A stretch of 64,000 nt of DNA from Lacisediminihabitans profunda (lineage in GTDB: Bacteria; Actinomycetota; Actinomycetes; Actinomycetales; Microbacteriaceae). The stretch spans positions 1-64,000 of the forward strand of contig NZ_VRMG01000013.1 of the NCBI RefSeq assembly GCF_008040105.1. Reading direction: 5' to 3'. A model generated the notes under the pieces. The model was not told the DNA's origin. It saw only the letters and a list, made by a program, of their open reading frames with translations, and made no database searches. Both the position numbers and the translations under genes were made by a program. Shown here piece by piece: positions 1-9,792 of this stretch (within the stretch, counting starts at the first letter, position 1; every line of letters begins with the position of its first letter).

Positions 1-592
1 CTCAGATAGGCGAAACCGGTCCACTACGAGCATGCCGCGCCGGGCGATCTTGTCCACGTCGATATCAAGAAACAGGGCCGCATCCCCGATGGTGGCGGCC
101 ACCGGATGCTCGGCCGCACCATCGGCAACCGCAACAACAAAAAACAGGGTCGCGGCTACTCGTTCCTGCACCACGCGGTCGACGACCACTCCCGCCTGGC
201 TTACTCCGAGATTCTCACCGACGAGAAGAAAGAGACCGCCGCCGGGTTCTGGATCCGCGCGAACACGTTCTTCGAAAACCACGGCATCACCGTCAAACGT
301 GTCCTCACCGATAACGGCTCTTGCTACCGATCCGGTGCCTTCACCGCCGCGCTGGGCGAGACGATCAGCCACACGTTCACCCGCCCCTACCGGCCACAGA
401 CGAACGGGAAGTCGAACGATTCAACCGCACCCTCGCCCAGGAATGGGCCTACGCCCACACCTACAAGCGACGAGGCCCGAGCGGCGACCTACCAGCAGTG
501 GCTCCATGACTACAATCACCAGACCCCACACCGGCATCGGCGGCAAATCACCAATCGAACGCGTTCACAACGTCCCCGGGAACTACACCTAG
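1..592 (+). pseudogene. IS481-family transposase remnant, frameshifted, truncated at window edge
   Basis: This is the catalytic half of an IS481-type DDE transposase, no longer translatable as one protein. Frame 1 carries the first acidic motif (LVHVDIKK) and the second (LTDNGSCYRS) and reads to PQTNGK near base 411. The third motif (VERFNRTLAQEWAY) then continues in another frame, ARAATYQQWLHDYNH returns to frame 1, and the end (GIGGKSPIERVHNVPGNYT) lies in the remaining frame. The pattern fits three single-base losses, near 411, 468 and 528. Frame 1 also has a TAG at base 7. The N-terminal part lies outside the window. The TAG at the end overlaps the stop codon of convergent rbfA, so the element's terminal inverted repeat is missing or merged into rbfA. 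It is a dead element, not an active insertion sequence. Confidence 0.9.
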
Positions 593-1032
593 TCCTCGTC
601 GTCTTCCGCGTACTCGCGCGGCTTCACGTACGGGTCCTCATCGCCGGCGTACTGTGCAGTGCTCTTGAGGCTGCCGAGCTCGGCGTCGCGGCTGTGGGCC
701 TCGGCCAGAAGCGCCTCGATGTGCTTGGCGTTCTCCGGGATGGCGTCGGCGATGAACTCGAGCGACGGGGTGAGCCGCGCCGTGATGTTCTTGCCGACCT
801 CGCTGCGGAGCATGCCGGTCGCCGACTTCAGCGCGGCCGCGGAATCCGCCCGCTCCTCATCGGTGCCGTAGACCGTGTAGAAGACGGACGCGTGCTGGAG
901 GTCGCCCGTCACCTTGACGTCGGTGATCGTGACGAAGCCCAGCCGCGGGTCCTTGAGGCCCCGCTCGAGCGTCTTGGCCACAATCACCTTGATGCGGTCC
1001 GCCATCTTGGCGGCGCGAGCCGGATCAGCCAT
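589..1032 (-). CDS. rbfA: Ribosome-binding factor A
   Basis: RbfA is a 30S subunit maturation factor that binds near the 5' end of 16S rRNA. The 147-residue product has the family's KH-like core (KMADRIKVIVAKTLERGL, RLGFVTITDVKVTGDL, HASVFYTVYG) and an acidic tail ending EDDED. I chose the ATG at 1032 because the family begins MADPARA-like here and a GGGAAAG ribosome site lies just upstream. A longer reading starting at 1137 would translate the palindrome and is not credible. It is the last gene of the nusA-ylxR-infB-rbfA order. Its stop codon is built from the last bases of the transposase remnant, so the native C-terminus may have been altered. Confidence 0.95.
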   Translation of the reverse strand: MADPARAAKMADRIKVIVAKTLERGLKDPRLGFVTITDVKVTGDLQHASVFYTVYGTDEERADSAAALKSATGMLRSEVGKNITARLTPSLEFIADAIPENAKHIEALLAEAHSRDAELGSLKSTAQYAGDEDPYVKPREYAEDDED

Positions 1033-1077
1033 AGTCTTTCCCTTTTCCTTCTCAAACAACTGGTAGCGGACGGCGGA

Positions 1078-1142
1078 GGCCGGTGCCTGGGAAACAGGCT
1101 TGCGGAGCTTGCGGAGCTCCGCCTGTTTCCCGGGCACCGGCC
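1078..1142. repeat. 65-bp long palindrome between infB and rbfA
   Basis: The two arms (about 1078-1108 and 1116-1142) pair over some 27 bp with one G/T wobble and a 4-nt bulge (TTGC), leaving a 5-nt loop. It begins with GGCCGGTGCC and ends with GGCACCGGCC. No T-tract follows on either strand, so it is not a classical intrinsic terminator. As RNA it would separate the infB and rbfA coding regions, acting as a processing or attenuation hairpin, or it may be a REP-type dispersed element. No second copy of this sequence was seen in the window. Confidence 0.75.
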
Positions 1143-1163
1143 GTAGCCGACTGCGGACGGGTG

Positions 1164-3881
1164 TTAGACCCGCACCTTCTCTTTGAGCTCGATCGTCTCG
1201 ATCTCGTCGCCGATCTGGATGTCGTTGAACTTGCCGAGACCGATGCCGGCCTCGAAGTCCGTGCGCACCTCGGTGACGTCATCCTTGAATCGACGCAGCG
1301 ACTCGATGGCCAGGTTGTCGCCGACCACGACGCCGTCGCGGATGACTCGTGCCTTCGCGTTGCGGGTGATCGTGCCGGAGCGCACGATGACACCCGCCAC
1401 GTTTCCGAACTTGGACGAGCGGAAGACTTCGCGGATCTCGGCGACGCCGGACTGCACCTCTTCGAACTCGGGCTTGAGCATTCCCTTGAGCGCGTTCTCC
1501 ACGTCTTCGAGCGCGGCGTAGATCACGGAGTAGAAACGCACGTCGACACCCTCGCGAGCCGAACGCTCCCGAGCCTTGGTGTCCGGTCGCACGTTGAACC
1601 CGATGATGATCGCGTTGTCGATCGTCGCGAGGTTGACGTCGCTCTCGGTGATGGCACCCACGCCGCGGTGGATGATGCGCAGCTGCACGCTGTCGTCCAC
1701 CTCGATCTTGAGCAACGACTCCTCGAGCGCCTCGACGGCACCCGAGACGTCACCCTTGATGATGAGGTTGAGCGACTCGACCTTGCCGTCTTCGAGGGCC
1801 TTGGTGAAGTCCTCGAGGCTGATCCGCTTGCGGCTGCGGGCGAGCAGGGCGTTGCGCTCCGCTGCCTCGCGCTTCTCGGCGATCTGGCGGGCGGTGCGGT
1901 CATCGTCCGTGACGAGGAACGTGTCACCGGCGCGGGGCACCGACGTGAGTCCGAGCACGGAGACGGGGCGGGCCGGGGTGGCGAACTGCACCGCCGTGCC
2001 GTTCTCGTCGAACATCGCACGAACGCGTCCGTAGGCGGTCCCCGCCACGATCGCGTCGCCGACCTCGAGAGTTCCCGACTGGATGAGTACGGTCGCGACC
2101 GCGCCACGTCCCTTGTCGAGCTTGGCCTCGATGGCCACGCCGCGCGCATCCTTGTTCGGGTTCGCGCGCATGTCCAGTCCGGCATCCGCCGTCAGGAGCA
2201 CTGCATCGAGCAGTTCGGGGATGCCGATCTTGTTGAGCGCAGAGACGTCGATGAACATGGTGTCCCCGCCGTACTCCTCGGCGACCAGGCCGAACTCGGT
2301 GAGCTGCTGGCGCACCTTGGCCGGGTTCGCCCCGACCTTGTCGATCTTGTTCACCGCGACCACGATCGGCACGTTGGCCGCCTGGGCGTGGTTGAGAGCC
2401 TCGATCGTCTGCGGCATGATGCCGTCATCGGCCGCGACCACGAGGATCGCGATGTCGGTGACCTGCGCGCCACGGGCACGCATGGCGGTGAACGCCTCGT
2501 GACCCGGTGTGTCGATGAAGGTGATGGCGCGCTCGACGCCCTCGTGCTCGGCGACGACCTGGTAGGCACCGATGTGCTGGGTGATGCCACCGGCCTCGCC
2601 GGCGACGACGTTGGCGTTGCGGATCGCGTCGAGCAGACGCGTCTTACCGTGGTCGACGTGACCCATGACGGTGACGACGGGCGGCCTCGCGACGAGGTCC
2701 TCATCGGTTTCGTCTTCGAGCTCCTGGTCGAGGTCGAGGTCGAAGCCTGCGAGAAGCTCGCGGTCCTCATCCTCCGGCGAGACCATTTCGATCTTGAAGC
2801 CGAGCTCGTCGCCCAGGATGTCGAACGTCGCCTCGTCCAGCGACTCCGTCGCCGTGGCCATCTGGCCGAGGTGGAACAACACGGTGACGAGGTTTCCGGG
2901 ACTCGTGTCGATCTTGTCGGCGAAGTCCGTGATGGACGCGCCACGACGCAGGCGAACGACGGTCTTGCCGTCGCCACGGGGGACGCTGACGCCACCCAGC
3001 GACGGGGCTTCGCGCAGTTCGAATTCTGCTCTCTTCGTACGCTTCGACTTGCGGGCCTTGCTCTTGCCGCCTCCGCGACCGAACGCGCCTGCCGTGCCGC
3101 CGCCGGGGCCGCGACCGCGACCTCCACCGCCGGCCGGGCGGTTCGGGCCGAAGTTGGACCCTGGTGCTCCGGCGGGTGCTCCACCCGGACGGAAGCCGCC
3201 ACCGGCTCCGCCGGGTCGGGCTCCGGCGCCACCTGGACGCTGGAATCCACCGCCGGCCGCAGCCGGTCGCTGGCCGAATCCGCCCGGGCGCTGGCCCTGG
3301 CCGGGTCCGCCGGGTCGCGGTGCGCCTGGGCGCGGTGCGGCCGGGCGCGGGATGCCACTGGGGCTGGCCGCGGGGCGCGTGTTCATGCCCTGGGTGCTCG
3401 CATACGGGTTATTGCCGGGACGCGGCGCGCCGGGGCGCTGCATGCCCTGCGTGCTCGCGAACGGGTTGTTGCCCGGTCGCGCTGTGCCGGGGCGCGGGAT
3501 GTTCGACCCAGCGGCGGCGGGCGCCGCCGGGGTGGCCGGAGCGGCCGCGTCTGGCGTCACCGCGGGTGCGGCCGGCGCGGCGGGTGCGGCCTCCGCAGCC
3601 GGGGCAGGAGCGGCGGGCGCCACAACTACCGGGGCGGGGGCGGCGGGCGCCTCGACCACGGGGGCCGGACGCGGAGCCGGGGCGGGGGCCGGGGCGGCCA
3701 CCTTCTCCGGCGCCTGGATACCGTCGGCGGCGAGCGCAGCACGAAGCTTGCGGGCAACCGGTGGTTCGATGCTTGAGGAAGGTCCCTTGACGAATTCGCC
3801 CATTTCCTTGAGCTTCTCAAGGGCCTTCTTGCTGTCAATGCCGAGTTCTGCTGCGATCTCGTGCACGCGTGGTTTTGCCAC
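1164..3881 (-). CDS. infB: Translation initiation factor IF-2
   Basis: This GTPase brings formyl-Met-tRNA to the 30S subunit and promotes subunit joining. The 905 residues comprise an IF2_N domain (about 1-55), an Ala/Pro then Gly/Arg-rich linker (about 60-285) with two PGNN-P-[FY]-ASTQGM repeats, a second IF2_N-like domain (about 300-355), the G domain, and C-terminal beta barrels. The G motifs are GHVDHGKT (407-414), DTPGHEAF (457-464) and NKID (511-514). The start is GTG at 3881, preceded by a strong AAGGAGAA site at 3884-3891. It lies between ylxR and rbfA in the usual order. The long linker is typical of actinobacteria and is disordered by composition. Confidence 0.98.
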   Translation of the reverse strand: MAKPRVHEIAAELGIDSKKALEKLKEMGEFVKGPSSSIEPPVARKLRAALAADGIQAPEKVAAPAPAPAPRPAPVVEAPAAPAPVVVAPAAPAPAAEAAPAAPAAPAVTPDAAAPATPAAPAAAGSNIPRPGTARPGNNPFASTQGMQRPGAPRPGNNPYASTQGMNTRPAASPSGIPRPAAPRPGAPRPGGPGQGQRPGGFGQRPAAAGGGFQRPGGAGARPGGAGGGFRPGGAPAGAPGSNFGPNRPAGGGGRGRGPGGGTAGAFGRGGGKSKARKSKRTKRAEFELREAPSLGGVSVPRGDGKTVVRLRRGASITDFADKIDTSPGNLVTVLFHLGQMATATESLDEATFDILGDELGFKIEMVSPEDEDRELLAGFDLDLDQELEDETDEDLVARPPVVTVMGHVDHGKTRLLDAIRNANVVAGEAGGITQHIGAYQVVAEHEGVERAITFIDTPGHEAFTAMRARGAQVTDIAILVVAADDGIMPQTIEALNHAQAANVPIVVAVNKIDKVGANPAKVRQQLTEFGLVAEEYGGDTMFIDVSALNKIGIPELLDAVLLTADAGLDMRANPNKDARGVAIEAKLDKGRGAVATVLIQSGTLEVGDAIVAGTAYGRVRAMFDENGTAVQFATPARPVSVLGLTSVPRAGDTFLVTDDDRTARQIAEKREAAERNALLARSRKRISLEDFTKALEDGKVESLNLIIKGDVSGAVEALEESLLKIEVDDSVQLRIIHRGVGAITESDVNLATIDNAIIIGFNVRPDTKARERSAREGVDVRFYSVIYAALEDVENALKGMLKPEFEEVQSGVAEIREVFRSSKFGNVAGVIVRSGTITRNAKARVIRDGVVVGDNLAIESLRRFKDDVTEVRTDFEAGIGLGKFNDIQIGDEIETIELKEKVRV

Positions 3882-3955
3882 TGTTCTCCTTGTCGGGCCA
3901 ACTCCCGATGAGGAGAAGACCTTAGTTACGGACGGGACTCATTTCGAGTCACTCA

Positions 3956-4282
3956 TTAGTTGTCGCTCATTAGTTGGTCACTTTGCCGTTCAGCCTGTTC
4001 TTCTTTGGAACCGTGCGGTTCCGACTGGTGGGTGGTGCTGGTCTGTACCGCTTCGCTCAGTTGCTGCATCGCGAGCACGCCGTCGACCCTCAGCGCTCGG
4101 CCAAAAGCCTTGCGAGTGATCGAGGTTCCGACGCAGTCAACGGTGGGATGCACCCAAGCGCCTCGACCGGGGAGTGTCGCTGAGAAATCCACGACAGCCT
4201 CACCGTCACGCGCAACGACCCGCAGAAGAGAGGATCGTTCGGCACGCTGACGACAGCCAAGACACGTTCTTACAGGTTTCAT
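3956..4282 (-). CDS. ylxR: YlxR/DUF448 RNA-binding protein
   Basis: This 108-residue protein belongs to the YlxR family, which binds RNA and in Bacillus-type bacteria (as RnpM) modulates RNase P. The visible signature is the start MKPVRTCLGCRQR followed by a GRGAW-HP motif and a second cysteine (DCVG). The tail after about residue 75 is polar and poorly conserved. The ATG at 4282 has an AAGGGGA site 5-6 bases upstream. It sits between nusA and infB, its canonical place, so co-transcription with them is likely. Its exact role in actinobacteria is not established. Confidence 0.9.
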   Translation of the reverse strand: MKPVRTCLGCRQRAERSSLLRVVARDGEAVVDFSATLPGRGAWVHPTVDCVGTSITRKAFGRALRVDGVLAMQQLSEAVQTSTTHQSEPHGSKEEQAERQSDQLMSDN

Positions 4283-4358
4283 ACTATCCCCTTCGTCAAC
4301 CGGATGCCGTGCCGGCCTATTCCCTCGCGCGCCGCCCCGGGCCGCCGGGGCCGGGGTA

Positions 4359-5354
4359 TCAGCTGTCCTCGAGAATCGAGTCGGGCTGGATGTCGATCCG
4401 TGCGCCCGTCAGCTTGGCGGCGAGGCGGGCGTTCTGGCCCTCCTTGCCGATGGCGAGCGAGAGCTGGTAGTCCGGAACGAGCGCCCGAACCGCCTTGGTC
4501 GAGGCGTCGATCACGTACGACGACGTCACCTTGGCCGGCGACAGGGCGTTCGCGACGAACGTCGCCAGGTCCTCGTGGTAGTCGACGATGTCGATCTTCT
4601 CGTTGTTCAGCTCGGCGGTGACGGCACGAACCCTCTGCCCCATCTCGCCGATGCAGGCACCCTTGGCGTTGACTCCCGGCTCGTTGGCCTTCACCGCGAT
4701 CTTGGTGCGATGCCCGGCCTCGCGGGCCAAGGACACGATCTCCACCACGCCGCTCGCGATCTCCGGCACCTCGAGGGCGAAGAGCTTGCGAACGAGAGAC
4801 GGATGCGTGCGCGAAACGGTGATCTGGGGCCCCTTGACGCCCTTGCTCACGCTCGTCACGTAGACGCGGATGCGGGAGCCGTGCGCGTAGACCTCACCCG
4901 GCACCTGCTCCTCGGGCGGCAGGATCGCCTCGACGGTGCCGAGGTCGATATGGATCATCCGGGGGTTCGGACCCTGCTGGATCATCCCGGCGACGATGTC
5001 GCCCTCGCGTCCCTTGAACTCGCCGAGCACCTTGTCGTCGCCGATGTCGCGCAGGCGTTGGTTGATCACCTGCTTCGCGGCGAACGCCCCGATCCGACCG
5101 AAGTCGCTCGGCACATCCTCCGCCTCGCCGATGACTTCGCCCTCATCGTTGAGCTCCGGAACGAAGATGCTCACGTGTCCGGACTTGCGGTCGAGCACCA
5201 CGCGCGCCTGCGGGTTGCCGTCCTTGGTTTCGACGGCTCCGGTGTGCTTGAGATAGGCCGTGAGAATCGCCTGCTCGATGATCACCACGAGTTCATCGAA
5301 GGGAATTTCGCGTTCGCGCTCCATGAGGCGTAAAACGCTCAGATCAATCTCCAC
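4359..5354 (-). CDS. nusA: Transcription termination/antitermination factor NusA
   Basis: NusA binds RNA polymerase and nascent RNA and modulates pausing, termination and rRNA antitermination. The 331 residues show the N-terminal RNAP-binding domain (VEIDLSVLRLMERE), an S1 domain (about 125-200; GDIVAGMIQQG) and two KH domains (about 220-330; ACIGEMGQRVRAV and LAIGKEGQNARLAAKLTG). It lacks the C-terminal acidic repeats of the enterobacterial protein, as is usual in this phylum. I chose GTG at 5354, since the family starts xIDLSVLRLxE here and GGAGG lies 7 bases upstream. An upstream TTG at 5375 is in frame but lacks a ribosome site. rimP, the normal upstream neighbour, is absent. Confidence 0.97.
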   Translation of the reverse strand: MEIDLSVLRLMEREREIPFDELVVIIEQAILTAYLKHTGAVETKDGNPQARVVLDRKSGHVSIFVPELNDEGEVIGEAEDVPSDFGRIGAFAAKQVINQRLRDIGDDKVLGEFKGREGDIVAGMIQQGPNPRMIHIDLGTVEAILPPEEQVPGEVYAHGSRIRVYVTSVSKGVKGPQITVSRTHPSLVRKLFALEVPEIASGVVEIVSLAREAGHRTKIAVKANEPGVNAKGACIGEMGQRVRAVTAELNNEKIDIVDYHEDLATFVANALSPAKVTSSYVIDASTKAVRALVPDYQLSLAIGKEGQNARLAAKLTGARIDIQPDSILEDS

Positions 5355-5531
5355 CCGAGGGCCTCCACTATTCAACTAGTCCGTCGTGCACGAACCGCGC
5401 ACACGACGTATCCCTCTAAGTTAGCAGCCCGCCGGCGGTGCTCCCCTGCGCCGCCGGTCCCCCGCCCCCTGCCTGCCCGCTCCCTGACTCCGTCTCCTCA
5501 ACTCATCTCCCGTCGCCTCTCGCGTCGACTC

Positions 5532-5575
5532 GGCAGAATTGGCGCCACCGGCGCGCGGGAAGCGCCATTTCTGCC
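5532..5575. repeat. Imperfect palindrome, copy A, downstream of DUF559 gene
   Basis: The arms are 5532-5545 (GGCAGAATTGGCGC) and 5562-5575 (GCGCCATTTCTGCC), 13 of 14 bases complementary, with a 16-nt loop. The right arm continues CCACTCGG, which matches the right arm of the palindrome at 6639-6694 (GCGCCAYTTYTGCCCACTCRG). The two related palindromes flank the DUF559 gene. The rest of the 244-bp gap between that gene and nusA (5355-5598) holds no gene that I can support. Confidence 0.7.
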
Positions 5576-5598
5576 CACTCGGTGGATCGCCGTCGGCC

Positions 5599-6528
5599 TC
5601 AGCCGCGCCATCCGCGCTCTCGAAGGATGCCTTTCACCCGGTCGGTGAACGGCCCCGGTCGCACGAACACGTGGTCGGCGGTGACCCGCACGTGCCGCCA
5701 GCCCGCGGCTTCGAAGAGTTCACGGCGCTCGATGTCGTTGCGAAAGGTTCGCGCATCGGTGCGATGCCCGTCTCCCTCGTAGTCGAACACCACCCTCCAC
5801 TCCTCGAGCGTGAGGTCGGCGTGCAGGACGAGTCGGCCACCATCGACCGGCGTCGGGGCATTCACCCGCGGCTCGGGGATGCCCGCTGCGACGAGCAGCA
5901 GCCGGGTGAGCGACTCGGGACGCGAGTCAACGCCGAAGCGGATTCGCGACACGGCCCACACGAGCCTCGTCACCCCTCGACCGCCGCGGAATCGCCGCAC
6001 GGCGATCTCAAGGAGGGCAATCGAGGTGAGTGGTTCCGTGCGAGAACCTCCCGGCAATCGCCTCCCTGACGCGAGGAAGTCGCCCGCCGCGACCAGATCC
6101 TCGCGGGAGAGGAACGCGGCCAGGTGGCACCAGGTCGTGGCCGGATCCGTGACCGAGAGGCCGCCGAACATCGCGAAGTCCCCCACGGTGAGCCGATGAC
6201 CGACCACCGCTCGGGACCGCGGCCGAGACACCGACCCCCTCGAGGAGACGTGGAGCGGTGCAACTTCGATCGACTCGGGCAGAGGGACTCCGAAAATCGC
6301 GGCGGCGGTGCTGTGGCTGAAGACCTCCCCCGGCCCGAGTCTCGGCTCGTAGGCGCGGCACAGTCCGAGGATCGAGGCGAGGTCGAGATCGAGGCAACTC
6401 ACACCGTGGAACGGATGCGCGACATCCGCGCCGCGAAGGCGCCCCCGGGTGAGCGAGTGGCCGACGGTGTCACTCGTGAGAAACGCGGTGCCGAGGAGAC
6501 GGCGCGGGATCGGGACGATTCTCGGCAT
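5599..6528 (-). CDS. DUF559 (Vsr/PD-(D/E)XK-like) endonuclease-domain protein
   Basis: The 309 residues resemble actinobacterial proteins with an AbiEi-like N-terminal region and a C-terminal DUF559 domain related to the very-short-patch repair nuclease fold. The N-terminal half contains FSHSTAAAIFGVPLP (about 70-84) and a VVGHRL stretch. The C-terminal half has E205 in SRPESLTRL, D238 in VLHADLTLEEW, E251/D253/H255 in FDYEGDGHRTD, and ends with the typical FEAAGWRHVRVT. These acidic residues fit a PD-(D/E)XK active site. The nuclease activity and target are not known. The gene sits alone between proS and nusA and is bracketed by two related palindromes, suggesting an acquired cassette. The start is ATG at 6528. 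Confidence 0.8.
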   Translation of the reverse strand: MPRIVPIPRRLLGTAFLTSDTVGHSLTRGRLRGADVAHPFHGVSCLDLDLASILGLCRAYEPRLGPGEVFSHSTAAAIFGVPLPESIEVAPLHVSSRGSVSRPRSRAVVGHRLTVGDFAMFGGLSVTDPATTWCHLAAFLSREDLVAAGDFLASGRRLPGGSRTEPLTSIALLEIAVRRFRGGRGVTRLVWAVSRIRFGVDSRPESLTRLLLVAAGIPEPRVNAPTPVDGGRLVLHADLTLEEWRVVFDYEGDGHRTDARTFRNDIERRELFEAAGWRHVRVTADHVFVRPGPFTDRVKGILRERGWRG

Positions 6529-6638
6529 GACTCATCCTCGACATCCGTCGCCGGTCGGCGCGCCCGTTCTCCACAGGCGGAGGCGCCCGCTGCGCCCCGC
6601 GACACACCGCGGCGCCCCCAGCACCTCACCCGGCTCGG

Positions 6639-6694
6639 TGAGTGGGCAAAAGTGGCGCCATCCGTGGTGCTATGGCGCCACTTTTGCCCACTCA
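6639..6694. repeat. Perfect 22-bp inverted repeat, copy B, upstream of DUF559 gene
   Basis: The arms 6639-6660 and 6673-6694 are perfectly complementary over 22 bp, with a 12-nt loop. The core is GGGCAAAAGTGGCGCC. It lies between the 3' end of proS and the start of the DUF559 gene and shares its core with the palindrome at 5532-5575. No T-tract follows, so a simple terminator role is doubtful. The 227-bp gap from 6529 to 6755 holds nothing else that I can identify. Confidence 0.85.
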
Positions 6695-6755
6695 GCGATA
6701 TCGACGCGGCGCGCGCCAGCGGCGCGCGCAACGAACGGGCTACCTCAGGCGGGGC

Positions 6756-8528
6756 TCAGGCGAGCGCGGCGACGGCGTCCACGACCTCGCCGATGCCCAC
6801 GGGCGTCTTCACTCCGGTGCGGCGATCCCACAACTCGACCCTGCCCTCGGCGATGCCCTTGCCCACGATCACGATCACCGGCACGCCGATGAGTTCGGCA
6901 TCCCCGAACTTCACGCCGGGCGAAACCTTCGGGCGATCGTCGAAGAGCACGTCGAACCGGGCGTCCTCGAACTCGGCGACGAGCTTCTCCGCGGCCGCGT
7001 GCACCTCGGGCTCCTTCGTCGCCGCCACCACGTGGACGTCGAACGGCGAGACGTTCCGCGGCCAGATCAGGCCCCTCGAGTCGTTGTTGGCCTCCGCGAT
7101 GACGGCGAGAATGCGCGTGACCCCGATGCCGTAGGACCCCATGGTCACCGTGACGAGCTTGCCGTTCTCATCGAGCACCTTGAGCCCGAGCGCCTCCGCG
7201 TACTTGCGGCCCAGCTGGAACACGTGACCGATCTCCATGCCGCGAGCCAACTCCACGGGGCCGGAGCCGTCTGGCGCCGGGTCGCCGGCAAGCACCTCGG
7301 CGACCTCGACCACGCCATCCGCCTCGAAGTCGCGGCCGGCCACCAGCCCGAAGACGTGTTTGCCGTGCTCGTTCGCACCGGTGATCCAGCCGGAGCCGTC
7401 GGACACGCGGGGGTCGAGGAGGAACCGGATGCCGGTCTCCGAGCGAATTCCGAGCACAGGCCCGGCCGCGGTCCAGGGACCGATGTAGCCCTTCACGAGC
7501 CCCGGGTGCTTCTGGAAGTCGGCCTCGGTTGCCGCCTCGACCTCGGCGGGCGCGAACGCCACCTCCGCGCGCTTGAGGTCGACATCCCGGTCGCCGGGCA
7601 GGCCGACCACCACGAGTTCCCGCGTGCCGTCGAGGGCGGTGAGGGCGAGCACGATGTTCTTCAGCGTGTCGGCGGCCGTCCACGCGCGGCCGTCCGGTCG
7701 CGGGTGCTTCTCGTTGGCGACATCCACGAGGGTCTGGATCGTGGGCGTGTTGGGGGTGTCGAGCACCTCGGCCGGGGTGAGCTTCTCGTACGAGCGGGAC
7801 TCGGGGGCGATCGTGCGGAACGCCTCCACGTTCGCCGCGTAGCCGCCGTTCGATCGCACGAAGGTGTCCTCGCCCACCGGGGTGGGGTGCAGGAACTCCT
7901 CGCTGCGTGATCCGCCCATCGCTCCGGCATCCGCCTCCACGATGACGTAGTCCAGGCCGAGGCGAGCGAAGATTCGCTCGTAGGCGTCGCGCTGCCTCTG
8001 GTACGACTCGTCCAGGCCGGCGTCGGTGTAGTCGAAGGAGTACGCGTCCTTCATGGTGAACTCGCGGCCGCGGAGCAGGCCGGCGCGGGGTCGCGCCTCG
8101 TCCCGGTACTTGTCCTGGATCTGGTAGATCGACAGGGGCAGGTCCTTGTAGCTGGAGTAGAGGTCCTTCACCAGGAGCGTGAAGACCTCCTCGTGGGTCG
8201 GGGCGAGCAGGTAGTCCGCCCCCTTGCGGTCCTTGAGGCGGAAGATACCGTCGCCGTAGTCGGTCCAGCGGTTGGTGACCTCGTAGGGCTCACGCGGCAG
8301 CAGGGCGGGGAAATGCACCTCCTGGGCGCCGGCATTCGCCATCTCCTCGCGGATGATCGCCTCGATCTTGCGACGCACCTTGAGCCCGAGCGGCAGCCAG
8401 GCGAACACGCCGGGGGCCTGCCTCCTGATGTAGCCGGCTCGCACGAGAAGGCGATGGCTCGCCACCTCGGCATCTGCCGGGTCTTCGCGGAGGGTGCGGA
8501 CAAAGAGTTGGGAGAGGCGTGTTGGCAC
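6756..8528 (-). CDS. proS: Prolyl-tRNA synthetase, bacterial type
   Basis: This class II synthetase charges tRNA-Pro. About 590 residues is the normal length for the bacterial type with an inserted editing domain. Visible elements are the N-terminal [15 protein letters not shown], motif 2 ([19 protein letters not shown]), an insertion of about 180 residues after [15 protein letters not shown], motif 3 ([18 protein letters not shown]) and the C-terminal anticodon-binding domain. I place the start at GTG 8528 because homologues begin near VPTRLSQ. Another in-frame GTG exists at 8549, and neither has a strong ribosome site. It follows ispG by 48 bp on the same strand, so it probably closes the dxr-protease-ispG-proS operon. 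Confidence 0.96.
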   Translation of the reverse strand: MPTRLSQLFVRTLREDPADAEVASHRLLVRAGYIRRQAPGVFAWLPLGLKVRRKIEAIIREEMANAGAQEVHFPALLPREPYEVTNRWTDYGDGIFRLKDRKGADYLLAPTHEEVFTLLVKDLYSSYKDLPLSIYQIQDKYRDEARPRAGLLRGREFTMKDAYSFDYTDAGLDESYQRQRDAYERIFARLGLDYVIVEADAGAMGGSRSEEFLHPTPVGEDTFVRSNGGYAANVEAFRTIAPESRSYEKLTPAEVLDTPNTPTIQTLVDVANEKHPRPDGRAWTAADTLKNIVLALTALDGTRELVVVGLPGDRDVDLKRAEVAFAPAEVEAATEADFQKHPGLVKGYIGPWTAAGPVLGIRSETGIRFLLDPRVSDGSGWITGANEHGKHVFGLVAGRDFEADGVVEVAEVLAGDPAPDGSGPVELARGMEIGHVFQLGRKYAEALGLKVLDENGKLVTVTMGSYGIGVTRILAVIAEANNDSRGLIWPRNVSPFDVHVVAATKEPEVHAAAEKLVAEFEDARFDVLFDDRPKVSPGVKFGDAELIGVPVIVIVGKGIAEGRVELWDRRTGVKTPVGIGEVVDAVAALA

Positions 8529-8576
8529 CCTTGCTACTTTACCGGGCACGGATGGGCGATCCGCGGACGGGTCGGC

Positions 8577-9725
8577 TCAGGCGGTGACAACCTCGGGAGA
8601 CCCGACGGCTCCGGCCGGCATCTCCGCGGCGAGCCGGTTGGCCTCCTCGATGAGGGTCGCGACGATCTCCGACTCCGGCACGGTCTTGATGACCTCGCCC
8701 TTGACGAAGATCTGGCCCCGCCCGTTGCCGCTCGCCACGCCGAGGTCCGCCTCGCGGGCCTCCCCCGGTCCGTTGACGACGCAGCCCATCACCGCGACGC
8801 GGAGCGGAACCGTCATCTTCTCGAGGCCGGCCGTGACGTCGTTGGCGAGCTGGTAGACATCCACCTGGGCGCGACCGCAACTCGGGCAGGACACGATCTC
8901 GAGCTTGCGCTCGCGCAGGTTCAGCGACTGCAGAATCTGCAGCCCCACCTTCACCTCCTGCACGGGAGGGGCGGAGAGGGACACCCGGATGGTGTCTCCG
9001 ATGCCCTCGGAGAGCAGGATGCCGAACGCCGTCGCGGACTTGATGGTGCCCTGGAACTCCGGCCCGGCCTCGGTCACGCCGAGGTGGAGCGGCCAGTCGC
9101 CGCGCTCGGCGAGCAACCGGTAGGCCTTCACCATGATGACGGGGTCGTTGTGCTTCACCGAGATCTTGAAGTCGTGGAAGTCGTGCTCCTCGAACAGGCT
9201 CGCCTCCCAGACTGCGCTCTCGACGAGTGCCTCGGGGGTGGCCTTGCCGTACTTCTGCAGAATGGTGGGCTCGAGCGAGCCGGCGTTGACGCCGATGCGG
9301 ATGCTCACGCCGGCCGCCTTGGCCGCCGCGGCGATCTTGCCGACCTGGTCGTCGAACTTGCGGATGTTGCCCGGGTTGACGCGCACGGCGCCGACCCCGG
9401 CATCGATCGCGGTGAACACGTACCGGGGCTGGAAGTGGATGTCGGCGATCACCGGGATCTGACTCTTCGCCGCGATGATGTGAAGGACGTCCGCGTCGTC
9501 CTGGTGCGGAACGGCCACGCGCACGATGTCACAGCCGGTGGCCGTGAGTTCGGCGATCTGTTGCAGCGTCGCGTTGATGTTGGTGGTCTGCGTGGTGGTC
9601 ATCGACTGCACGCTGACCTGGGCGTCGCCGCCCACCTTCACCTTGCCGACGGAGATCTGGCGGGTCTTGCGACGCGGGGCCAATACGGGCGGAGTGGAGG
9701 GCATACCCAAGTTGATTGCTGGCAC
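8577..9725 (-). CDS. ispG: 4-hydroxy-3-methylbut-2-enyl diphosphate synthase
   Basis: IspG converts MEcPP to HMBPP in the non-mevalonate (MEP) isoprenoid pathway, using a [4Fe-4S] cluster. The 382 residues include a TIM-barrel part ([47 protein letters not shown]) and the cluster-binding C-terminal part with cysteines in [11 protein letters not shown] and [11 protein letters not shown]. The start is set at GTG 9725 because the family begins [15 protein letters not shown] lies only one base upstream of it, so ATG 9704 or an upstream ATG at 9776 cannot be excluded. It is in an operon with dxr and the M50 protease, so two MEP-pathway genes are together. Confidence 0.96.
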   Translation of the reverse strand: MPAINLGMPSTPPVLAPRRKTRQISVGKVKVGGDAQVSVQSMTTTQTTNINATLQQIAELTATGCDIVRVAVPHQDDADVLHIIAAKSQIPVIADIHFQPRYVFTAIDAGVGAVRVNPGNIRKFDDQVGKIAAAAKAAGVSIRIGVNAGSLEPTILQKYGKATPEALVESAVWEASLFEEHDFHDFKISVKHNDPVIMVKAYRLLAERGDWPLHLGVTEAGPEFQGTIKSATAFGILLSEGIGDTIRVSLSAPPVQEVKVGLQILQSLNLRERKLEIVSCPSCGRAQVDVYQLANDVTAGLEKMTVPLRVAVMGCVVNGPGEAREADLGVASGNGRGQIFVKGEVIKTVPESEIVATLIEEANRLAAEMPAGAVGSPEVVTA

Positions 9726-9792
9726 GCCTCCGATTCTAAGCGTCCCCGGTGAACGCCCGCTGGGCGGGTGCGCCATCGGCGCCGCGGCGGGG

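Noticed and set aside
1083-3776. Open frame of about 900 codons antisense to infB
   Set aside because: High-GC genes often leave a long open complementary frame. It has no family features, begins inside the palindrome and mirrors the infB linker and G domain.
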